Of a DNA stretch of 64,000 bases, positions 7,487-15,086 are shown in pieces. The notes beneath the pieces are model-generated. The model did not search any database and was not told where the DNA came from. It saw only the letters and a program-made list of their open reading frames with translations. The stretch covers positions 1,426,001 through 1,490,000 of the forward strand of contig CAVZCC010000001.1 in assembly GCA_963773765.1 (NCBI GenBank), written 5' to 3'. The DNA comes from CAVZCC01 sp963773765. Lineage in GTDB: Bacteria; Actinomycetota; Acidimicrobiia; Acidimicrobiales; Microtrichaceae. The position numbers were made by a program, and so were the translations under genes. Every line of letters starts with the position of its first letter. Within the stretch, counting starts at the first letter, position 1.

Positions 7487-8921
7487 TCAACCCTTGGCGG
7501 CCCGCTTGGCCCGGACCAGTTCCACCCGTTCCGGACGGGCCTTGTAGAACGGGTCCAACGGGTAGCAGCCCGACGGCAGGCCGTTGCGGGGAGCGGTGGT
7601 GCAGTCCGAGAAGGTCCGGCAGACCAGGCGGGTGCGCACCGGCCGTCCCGCCAGCACGTCGGCCGGCAGGTCGGGGTAGGACAGCACCATCCGGCCCAGG
7701 CCGACGACATCGGTCCAGCCCTCCCGCACCAGGGCCTGGCCCACGTGGGGCAGGAACTGCTGCAGGTAGGTGAAGCCGGTGCCCACCACCAGCGTGCCCG
7801 GCGGCGCGGCCGCCCGCAGGTCCCGGGCCGCGGTGAGCATCAGGACGGTGTCGGCCAGCGGGTCCCGGGGCGGGAGGTACCCGTCGGACGGCGGGAACCA
7901 GGCCGGCCGCTGCGCGTGGGGGGCCCAGTAGGGGCTGGAGGCGGTGGTGCAGATGAGCCGCACCCCGGCGTCGCCCAGCAGCCGGACCACCTCGACGGCC
8001 TCGGACAGGTCGGGACGGCCGTCGGGCCCCACCGGGCCGAACCCGGGGGACGCACCCGCCACCGGTTCGCCGGCGCCGTCCGGCCCCGCGACGTGCGGCC
8101 CGGGGTCGTACAGGCTGAGGCGCACCCCCACGGCCAGGTCCGGGACCCGGTCCCGGATGCCGCCCACCACCGTCCGCAGGAAGCGGGTGCGGCCCGCCAG
8201 GTCGCCGCCGTAGCGGCCCGGCCGGTCGAAGCCCATGAGGAGCTCGTGGCCCAGGTAGCCGTGGCACGCCTTGACGTCCACGAACCCGAAGCCGGCGCCG
8301 TGGGCCAGCGCGGCCGCGTCCACGAACCGGCCGGCCAGCTCGTCGAGCTCGTCGTCGGAGAACACGTCGGCGGCACCGGCGCCGACGCGGGCGTCGAGCA
8401 CCGGGTCGACGTGCGCCGTCCGGGGCGCCGGGGGCCCGTCGGGCCGGGACCACCGGCCGGAGTGGGTGAGCTGCAGGCCGACCAGCGGGGACACGCCGAC
8501 ATCGGCCGCGGCGGCCCGCAGGCCGTCGAGCAGGGTGGAGAACTCGCCCTGTGACGCCTCGGCCATCACCAGCTGGTGGGGGTTGGCCCGGCCGTCGTGG
8601 CGGACCGCCACCGCCTCGCCGCCCCAGATCAGGCCCGCACCCGAGGCCCCGAAGCGTTGCCAGCGGCGCCGGACCAGGTCACTCGGACGGCCGTCGTCGG
8701 TGGCGTCCCAGCCCTCCATGGGCAGGATCGGCGAACCGGTTGGGGACCGTCAGCTCGCCGGCCGACCCGTCCACCACGGTCACCGGTGCGGCCAGGGGCC
8801 CGTCGGTCCGGACCCGGTCGTCCACCGGCAGGTCCAGGCCCAGCTCGGCCAGGCGGGCCCGCAGCGCGGCTGGGTCGACGAAGCCCTTGACCTGCGGGTA
8901 CCGGAGCCGGGCCGTGCTCAC
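7487..8921 (-). pseudogene. NADH:flavin oxidoreductase (Old Yellow Enzyme family), one frameshift
   Basis: Two frames make one protein. The first 63 residues (from GTG 8921, ending ...GELTVPNRFA) continue in another frame as ILPMEGWDATDDGRPS...; dropping one base at about 8729 joins them exactly as in OYE-family proteins (NRF...PMEGWD). The body has GLQLTHSGR, a FVDVKACHGYLG segment matching the active-site His region, and GLGRMVLSYPDLP with a C-terminal Cys cluster. The role is FMN-dependent ene reduction or demethylation-type chemistry. The GTG start overlaps the stop of the DHDPS-family gene as GTGA, so it is the third gene of an operon. A true lesion is possible but a sequencing slip is more likely. 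Confidence 0.8.
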
Positions 8922-9910
8922 CGTGACATCCGGCCCGGCCCGCCCTCCAGCACGCCCAACCGGTCTGCCAGCTCGGCCAGGATCGGCAGGTCCGTGGCCG
9001 GTCGTTCCGGGGCGCCGGCCTGGGTGTGGTCCGAGGGGATCCAGCCCCGCAGCCGGAGGAACTGCGCGGCGGAGTGCTTGTAGGCGGGGACCGGACGGCG
9101 GAAGGCGAACCGGCCCAGGTACTGCAGGTCGTCGTTGAGCTCGTGGAACGACGGGTCGCCTGCCTCCCAGCGGCGGTCACGCTCGGCGAACAGGTCGGGG
9201 GCGAACGTGGAGATGCCGAGCAGGTAGTCGCTCCCGTAGCAGACCATGTCGATGGCCAGGTCGTTGCCGGTGAGCACCATGAACCCGGGGCGGCGCTCGT
9301 TGCGCAGCCGCAGGCGCTCCCACTCCGGGCGGCGCTCGAGCGACGAGTGCTTGGCCCCGATGCAGGTCGGGATCCCGAGCAGCTCCCCGTAGGCCTCGAG
9401 GGACAGGATCCTGCCTGCGGGGTGGAACTCGGCGGACAGCTCGAAGCCGATGAAGGCGTCGACCGCGTCCCCCACCCGTGTGAGCAGGCCGACGATCCCG
9501 TCGTCGTCCAAGGCGGCCAGGCCGTGGGACGGGAACAGGATGGGCACCGCACCCGCAGCCTGGATGCGGTCGACCTCGGCCAGGTAGGCATCGGGGTCGG
9601 GGCCGTCACCGGGCCGGTCGTCCACGTGGGCCCCGGCCACCAGCATGCCGTCGCACGCGGCGCGGGCCAGGCCCAACAGCTCCTCCCTCGTGGCGGCGTC
9701 GAGGGTGGGTCCGAACCCGGTGTCCATGTTGACCGCCGGCACCAGGCCCGCGTCGGCGGTGCGTCGGACCTGTTCCACGAAGGACCACCGGTCCGGCGTG
9801 TGCGGGTCCGAGAACGGCAGCAGCACCGCCGACATCCCCGTGATGTGGCGTCCGGGGGCGAGCAGGTCGAACGGCGGCACGTCGGGGCCCGACCCCGAGG
9901 AGCCACTCAC
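8918..9910 (-). CDS. Dihydrodipicolinate synthase-family aldolase
   Basis: The 330-residue TIM-barrel protein resembles the DHDPS/N-acetylneuraminate lyase superfamily in an actinobacterial subgroup. IGAKHSS places the Schiff-base Lys near Lys187, followed by FMVLTGNDLAIDMVCYGSDYLLGIS. The N-terminal VLLPF and PAVNMDTGFG segments form the first strands. It probably cleaves or forms a C-C bond in a keto-acid sugar derivative. The GTG start at 9910 overlaps the preceding stop as GTGA, and its own stop overlaps the next GTG, so it is translationally coupled on both sides. An open frame extends far upstream but is a shadow of the oxidoreductase gene. Confidence 0.83.
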   Translation of the reverse strand: MSGSSGSGPDVPPFDLLAPGRHITGMSAVLLPFSDPHTPDRWSFVEQVRRTADAGLVPAVNMDTGFGPTLDAATREELLGLARAACDGMLVAGAHVDDRPGDGPDPDAYLAEVDRIQAAGAVPILFPSHGLAALDDDGIVGLLTRVGDAVDAFIGFELSAEFHPAGRILSLEAYGELLGIPTCIGAKHSSLERRPEWERLRLRNERRPGFMVLTGNDLAIDMVCYGSDYLLGISTFAPDLFAERDRRWEAGDPSFHELNDDLQYLGRFAFRRPVPAYKHSAAQFLRLRGWIPSDHTQAGAPERPATDLPILAELADRLGVLEGGPGRMSR

Positions 9911-10965
9911 GGCGCACCCCACGGCCGGGCCGCGGCCGCGGCCCGCAGCGTCAGGTCGGTCACGTCGAACGGGTGGCGGCGGGTCATGAGGCGCTCCCCG
10001 CCGTCGGACAGGTCGGCCAGCAGCAGTTCGGCCCAGGGCACCTCCGGGTCCGCTCCGACCGGCCCGTCGTGGCGGTGGACACCGCGATGGTCGGTGACGA
10101 CCACCTCCGACGGTCTGGCGCCGTCCGGGACGTCGGGGTCGACCGGGATGCGCACCTCGATGCGGCCCTCCGTGCCGGTGATGACCAGGCGCACGTCGCC
10201 CCACGTCGGGAACCCGTCGGGCTCCAGGTAGTCCACCCGGTGGTGACCGCGGACGCCGGGCGCCACCAGGACCATCTCCCCCACGTCCTCCAGGCCGGGG
10301 TGCCCGGGGGCCGCCACGTTGCCCGCGGCGGCGTCGGTCACCTGCACCTGGTCGCCCGTGGCCCCGGTCACCGCCAGGAACTGGTCGGCCTGGTGCGAGC
10401 CCAGGTCCACCAGGATGCCGCCCACCCGGGACCGGTCGAAGAACCAGTCGGGTCGCAGGTCGAGCTGGCCACGGTGCGGTGCGGCGCCCTGGACGTGCAC
10501 CACCCGGCCCACCCGTCCGGACCGGGCCAGGGCCACCGCCCGCATGACGGCGGGCGAGCCGAAGCGCTCCGAGAACAGCACCCACCACCGGCGCTCCGTG
10601 GCCGCCGCCACCCGCCGCAGTTCGTCGAGCTGGGCCGGGGTGGTGGCGCCGGGCTTGTCCGACAGCACGTGCTTGCCCGCCACCATGGCGGCCTGGGCCA
10701 CCGGTGCCCGCTCGGCCGGGATGCCGGCCAGCACCACCAGGTCCACGTCGGGATCGGCCAGGACACCGGAGGTGTCCGTGCCCCGGGACCCAACCTGCCA
10801 CCCCGCGTAGGCCTCGGCCAGCGGACCGGGACCGGCGGCGTGGCACACCGCCACGCACCCGGCCGCGGTCAGGCCCTCGACCAGTTCGAACAGATGGAGG
10901 TGCTCGATGCCCACCACGCCGATGCCCACGCCGGTGGCTTTCGCTTCCCTCCGACCGGTCTCCAT
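9907..10965 (-). CDS. Gfo/Idh/MocA-family oxidoreductase
   Basis: This NAD(P)-dependent sugar-type dehydrogenase has the Rossmann loop VGIGVVGIEHLHLFE at its start, DVDLVVLAGIP, and KHVLSDKPGATT, the conserved DKP variant of the family EKP motif. GGILVDLGSHQADQFL follows in the C-terminal domain. I chose ATG 10965, 352 residues, because a TAGCGT box sits 7 nt upstream and overlaps the alternative GTG at 10974. It leads a three-gene operon with a DHDPS-family aldolase and an OYE-family reductase, which suggests a sugar, inositol or keto-acid catabolic route; the substrate is unknown. Confidence 0.85.
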   Translation of the reverse strand: METGRREAKATGVGIGVVGIEHLHLFELVEGLTAAGCVAVCHAAGPGPLAEAYAGWQVGSRGTDTSGVLADPDVDLVVLAGIPAERAPVAQAAMVAGKHVLSDKPGATTPAQLDELRRVAAATERRWWVLFSERFGSPAVMRAVALARSGRVGRVVHVQGAAPHRGQLDLRPDWFFDRSRVGGILVDLGSHQADQFLAVTGATGDQVQVTDAAAGNVAAPGHPGLEDVGEMVLVAPGVRGHHRVDYLEPDGFPTWGDVRLVITGTEGRIEVRIPVDPDVPDGARPSEVVVTDHRGVHRHDGPVGADPEVPWAELLLADLSDGGERLMTRRHPFDVTDLTLRAAAAARPWGAP

Positions 10966-10972
10966 CGGCGGC

Positions 10973-10978
10973 ACGCTA
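10973..10978 (-). promoter_or_regulatory. Leaderless -10 box TAGCGT
   Basis: TAGCGT on the minus strand ends 7 nt before ATG 10965 and would drive the whole oxidoreductase-aldolase-OYE operon. Confidence 0.55.
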
Positions 10979-10986
10979 GTGCCGCG

Positions 10987-11802
10987 TCAGGCGTCGTTCG
11001 GCGCTGGTTCGGGTGCTCCCGGCCGTCGGGCGGGGTAGCGGTACTGCTCGCCCCGCTGGAAGGACGCGATGAAGTCGGCGGCCGGATGGTCCGACCGCGC
11101 AACGGCGTCGAGGAACGCCTGTCGTCCATAGGCGACGCGGCGGTGCTCCACCTCGTGGCCATGCCGGTCGGCGTGCACGACCACGTAGCTCGCTCGCAGG
11201 TCGTCCGTGACCGGGTTGCTGACGCTTCCGAGGTTCACTGCTCGGACCTCGTCGACGTAGCGGTCGGTCGGCTGGTGGGTGTGCCCGGCGAACACGAGCT
11301 GCGCCTTCGCGTCGGCGAGATCCCGCCGGAGCTCCGCTTCATCACGGTGGGGCGTGATCCCGTCCCCGTCGTCGCGTCCGGGAGTTGCATGCACGCCGAG
11401 CACCGCGGTGCCGTCGGGCAGATGGGCGCGGACCTCGAGCGGAAGGCCACGCAACCAGCCCAGCCAGTCATGGCCGGCGAGCGCTCCGGCGGTCCACGCG
11501 AAGGACCGCTGGATCGATCCGTAGAGCTCGAGCAGCGCCGGTTCGGCGATGACGTCCTCGGCCAGAGGCGGTGGCCGCTCATCGGTGAGGATGTAGCGCT
11601 CCGTGTTCCCCCGGGTGATGTGGACACGGGGCAGGTTCGCGATGAGTTCGACGGTTCGGACCGGGTCGGGCCCGATCGCGGCGAGGTCGCCGAGCACCCA
11701 CCAGGAGTCGACGCCCTGCTCGGTGGCGTCGGCGACGACGGCCTCGACGGCGTGCCGGTTGCCGTGCATGTCCGACATGAGCGCGAGCTTCACGGCCCCC
11801 AT
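10987..11802 (-). CDS. Calcineurin-like metallophosphoesterase
   Basis: The 271-residue protein carries the metallophosphoesterase motifs in order: LALMSDMHGN (DxH), WVLGDLAAIGPDP (GD), RGNTE (GN-type), and VFAGHTHQPTDR (GHxH), then VNLGSVSNP. It is of the YfcE/DUF2436-free small phosphodiesterase type; the substrate is not deducible. ATG 11802 is annotated, but an in-frame GTG a few codons later (VKLALMSDMH) is preceded by GAGGAT/GGGGG and is equally plausible. Codon choice here and in the two following methyltransferases is less extreme in GC than in the neighbours. Confidence 0.86.
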   Translation of the reverse strand: MGAVKLALMSDMHGNRHAVEAVVADATEQGVDSWWVLGDLAAIGPDPVRTVELIANLPRVHITRGNTERYILTDERPPPLAEDVIAEPALLELYGSIQRSFAWTAGALAGHDWLGWLRGLPLEVRAHLPDGTAVLGVHATPGRDDGDGITPHRDEAELRRDLADAKAQLVFAGHTHQPTDRYVDEVRAVNLGSVSNPVTDDLRASYVVVHADRHGHEVEHRRVAYGRQAFLDAVARSDHPAADFIASFQRGEQYRYPARRPGAPEPAPNDA

Positions 11803-11866
11803 CCTCTCAGAACAGGTCGCCTCGACCGCCGGGGACCGCGGTGTCCGCGATCGCGGCGGGCGACGG

Positions 11867-12691
11867 TCAGGCGATGGGTGCCCGGCCGATGACGAGGTGA
11901 CCAGCGACGAAGGTGTTCACCACGTCGTCGAGGTGCTCCGTGAGCGCGCGATCCCACCGTTCGACGTCCTCGGCCGTGGCGATGCCGGCATCGACCATGG
12001 CCTCGCGTGCCGCCCACGCAGGGGGCCGCACGCCCGTCCCGCGGGGTGGCATCGCGTAGGTGGCGTGGCGACCCACCAGCTCGAACCCGGCGCCGAGGAG
12101 CGTCGAACCCATCATCGGCCCGGCCGAGGGGTTGCGGCCCACCGAACGCAGATAGGCGACGTAGCGATCGGTGAGGTCGACCAGGTCGGCGACGGGCGGG
12201 TCGATCCGATTCGCGGTCAGGTCGCTCTCCGCGACGTAGCAGCAACCGCCGGGGCGAAGGAGGGCGTGCACGTGCTCGAGGATGCGACCCACCTCATCGA
12301 CGGTGTTGTGTGCCAACACGTGGCGCAGGCACACCACATCGAAGGCTCCGGGCTCCAGCCCGGTGTCCCAGGCCTCGGCCCGGTGCACGTCCGCGTGTGG
12401 GAGGCCGGCTTCGTCGAGCAGGGCGCGGGCCGTCGCGACCGCGTCCGGCTCGCGGTCGACCCCGACGACACGCCCGTCCGCTCCGACCACCCGGTGCATC
12501 TCGATGGTGACGAGCCCCGGGCCACATCCCAGGTCCAGCACGGTTGCGCCGTCGGTGATGCCCGCCAGCTGCCACCAGTCGGCTTCTCGTTCCCGGGCCA
12601 GCTGCGCCATGAAGCGGTAGCGCTGGACCTCGCCATCGGACAATGCCAGGGCGTACCTGCCGCGCTCGTCACTGTTCACGGCGCCGATCAT
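11867..12691 (-). CDS. Class I SAM-dependent methyltransferase
   Basis: The 274-residue product has GATVLDLGCGPGLVTIEMHR (motif I), GRVVGVDREPDAV (acidic loop after strand 2), FDVVCLRHVLAHNT (motif II region) and LLRPGGCCYVAESDL (motif III). A Trp/Asp-rich N-terminus (EREADWWQLAGI) resembles actinobacterial small-molecule methyltransferases. The substrate is unknown. The start could be ATG 12691 or GTG 12679; the GTG has a GATGAT element 7 nt upstream. It lies between a phosphoesterase and a second methyltransferase, all on the minus strand. Confidence 0.84.
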   Translation of the reverse strand: MIGAVNSDERGRYALALSDGEVQRYRFMAQLAREREADWWQLAGITDGATVLDLGCGPGLVTIEMHRVVGADGRVVGVDREPDAVATARALLDEAGLPHADVHRAEAWDTGLEPGAFDVVCLRHVLAHNTVDEVGRILEHVHALLRPGGCCYVAESDLTANRIDPPVADLVDLTDRYVAYLRSVGRNPSAGPMMGSTLLGAGFELVGRHATYAMPPRGTGVRPPAWAAREAMVDAGIATAEDVERWDRALTEHLDDVVNTFVAGHLVIGRAPIA

Positions 12692-12730
12692 CGCAGAGAC
12701 CGCCCGACGAGCGGCACCTCGACGACGGCG

Positions 12731-13393
12731 TCAGCGCCGGCGAGCGATGACGAAGGCCTGTTGCGCCGTTTCATGAGGGAGCGCCGGGGAGCGCACCGCG
12801 GATGCGTGGACATCGAAACCTGCTGCGTCCAACCGACCGTTGAGGTGATCGACGTGATGGAGATAGGTGGTGAGCGTCATCCCGGTGGAGTGCGCGTTCG
12901 TCCTCGCCAACGCCTCCCCCGAACCTGCGTGGTACGCCAGCACGACCAGACCGCCGGGAACGGTGACGCGTGCGAACTCGCTGAGGGGTCCCGCGAGGAG
13001 CACCGGTGGCGTGTAGATGATCGAGTACCAGCACACCACCCCGGCGAGCGCAGCGTCGGCGAACGGCAGCTCGTCGAGTCGGCCCTGGGTGAAGGGCACG
13101 TTCGGGTGCGCCCCGCGAGCCCGGATCAGCAGCTCCCACGACACGTCCACACCGATGACGTCGAGGCGCTCCCGTGCGATGTGGGCGGCGGCCCGACCGG
13201 GCCCACACCCCAGGTCGGCGATCGTCCCCCCGACCCCACCGGAACGGAGCATGTGGGTGAACGCGGCGAGGATCGCGAGATCGACAGGGTCCTCGGTCGC
13301 CGGGCTGAGGTCAGTCCCGACGAAGCCCAGGTAGTCTGCGGCGGACGAGTCGTACACCCTGCGGGGAGTCTCGACGTGGTGGTCCGTGCCCAT
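12731..13393 (-). CDS. Class I SAM-dependent methyltransferase
   Basis: The 220-residue protein begins with VYDSSAADYLGFVG, then GGTIADLGCGPGRAAAHIA (SAM motif I), DVIGVDVSWELLIRAR, and VVCWYSIIYTPP with VPGGLVVLAYHAGSG. It fits the methyltransferase-11/25 type common in actinobacteria. The ATG at 13393 has a TAGGGT box 6 nt upstream, so the message is probably leaderless. It is 40 bp upstream of the other methyltransferase but has its own promoter. Substrate unknown. Confidence 0.85.
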   Translation of the reverse strand: MGTDHHVETPRRVYDSSAADYLGFVGTDLSPATEDPVDLAILAAFTHMLRSGGVGGTIADLGCGPGRAAAHIARERLDVIGVDVSWELLIRARGAHPNVPFTQGRLDELPFADAALAGVVCWYSIIYTPPVLLAGPLSEFARVTVPGGLVVLAYHAGSGEALARTNAHSTGMTLTTYLHHVDHLNGRLDAAGFDVHASAVRSPALPHETAQQAFVIARRR

Positions 13394-13399
13394 GGCCCG

Positions 13400-13405
13400 A
13401 CCCTA
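13400..13405 (-). promoter_or_regulatory. Leaderless -10 box TAGGGT
   Basis: TAGGGT on the minus strand ends 6 nt before ATG 13393 of the methyltransferase. Confidence 0.55.
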
Positions 13406-13546
13406 CGTCGGAGCAGTGTGCGAATCGCCGTCCCTTCCGCCTCCCGCATGCCGGTCGTCCCGACACGCCCGTTCGACGTCTGGAGATCCGGTCCCGTCGC
13501 AACACACACCTCCCCTGTCCGCGTCGGCGACAAGCGGCGCCGAACG

Positions 13547-13565
13547 ACCTGACGGACCGTCAGGT
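13547..13565. promoter_or_regulatory. Perfect 19-bp palindromic operator before aldehyde dehydrogenase
   Basis: ACCTGACGG-A-CCGTCAGGT is a perfect inverted repeat (9-bp arms, 1-nt centre). Its last T begins TAGGGT (13565-13570), a good -10 box for the downstream gene, so a repressor bound here would block RNA polymerase. The CTGACG-N3-CGTCAG core recurs exactly at 24808-24822 before the P450. Arm length and symmetry are typical of TetR-family operators. Confidence 0.7.
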
Positions 13566-13621
13566 AGGGTGCGGGCGCCCGGGGCCATGGGGTCCCGCAC
13601 GGACACCAGGGGGATGGAACA

Positions 13622-15086
13622 GTGCGCTCCTTCGATCGGCTCTACATCGGCGGCGACTGGGTGGAGCCCGCGTCGTCCAACACGTTCACCGTGGTCAACC
13701 CGGCCACCGAGGAGGTCGTGGGCTCGGCCCCGGAGGCGGTGGAGGCCGACGTCGACCGTGCCGTCGAGGCTGCCCGCTCTGCCCTCACCCACGGCGCATG
13801 GGTGGGCATCCCCGCCGCCGAGCGCGCCGACCTGATGGCCGCGCTGCTGGCGCTGGTCTACGAACGGTCCGACGACCTCGCCAACCTCATCACGGCCGAG
13901 AACGGCTGTCCCATCCTCTTCTCCCACTTCGGTCAGGTCGGGGCGTCCGCGATGGTGCTCGACTACTTCACCAACCTGACCCGCACCTTCCCCTTCGAGG
14001 AGGTGCGGCCCGGCATGATGGGCCCGGCGCTGGTGCGCAAGGAGCCGGTCGGCGTGGTGGCCGGGATCATCCCCTGGAACGTGCCGCTGTTCATCACCAT
14101 GCTGAAGCTCGCCCCCGCCCTGGCCTCGGGCTCCACCATGGTCCTGAAGCCCGCGCCCGGAGACCCCGCTCGACGCCCTGGTGCTGGCCGAGCTGGTCGA
14201 GCAGGTCGGCATCCCCGCGGGCGTGCTCAACGTCGTCCCCGCCGGTCGCGAGGTCGGTGAGTACCTGGTCACCCACGACGGCGTGGACAAGGTGTCGTTC
14301 ACCGGCTCCACCGCGGCGGGGCGTCGGATCGGCTCCCTCTGCGGTGAGCGCCTGCGGCGCTGCACCCTGGAGCTCGGCGGCAAGTCGGCCGCCATCCTCA
14401 TGGACGACGTCGACCTGGACGTGACGTTGCCCAACCTGCTGCCCATGGGCTCGATGATGAACAACGGCCAGGCCTGCGTGGCCCAGACCCGCATCCTGGC
14501 GCCGCGGTCACGCTACGACGAGATGGTCGAGGCCATCACCGAGAACGTCGCCGGCATGAAGGTCGGCGACCCGACCGACATGGAGACCGCCATCGGCCCG
14601 CTCGTGGCCGAGCGCCAGCGGGAGCGGGTCGAGGGGTACATCACCATCGGCCGCGACGAGGGCGCCCGGGTCACCACCGGTGGCGGCCGGCCCGACGGCT
14701 TCGAGAAGGGCTGGTGGGTGGAGCCCACGGTGTTCGCGAACGTGGACAACAAGATGCGCATCGCCCAGGAGGAGATCTTCGGGCCCGTCCTGGTCGTGAT
14801 CCCCTACGAGGACACCGCCGATGCCGTGGCCATCGCCAACGACAGCGACTACGGCCTGTCCGGCTCGGTCTGGACCGACGACGTGGACGCCGGCACCGAC
14901 ATCGCCCGCCAGGTCCGCACCGGCACCTACACGGTGAACGGCTTCGCCATGGAGTGGGGCGCCCCGTTCGGCGGGTTCAAGAACTCCGGCGTCGGCCGCG
15001 AGCTCGGCCCCGAGGGCCTCGGCGAGTTCCTCGAGTACAAGACCATCAACCTGCCGGGCGGCACGGAGCCGACGCTCAAGTACTGA
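13622..15086 (+). pseudogene. Aldehyde dehydrogenase family protein, one frameshift
   Basis: Two overlapping frames (13622-14260 and 14181-15086) form one ALDH. Frame one ends correctly at SGSTMVLKPAP; the second resumes at LAELVEQVGIPAG. Removing one G at 14160-14161 restores KPAPETPLDALVLAEL. The catalytic motifs are intact: LELGGKS holds the general-base Glu and MNNGQACVAQTRIL the nucleophilic Cys; the length of about 488 is normal. It oxidises an aldehyde with NAD(P). GTG 13622 is preceded by AGGGGG at a suitable distance, and the palindromic operator with TAGGGT lies some 50 bp upstream. The 3' end overlaps the convergent STAND gene by 11 bp. Confidence 0.86.
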
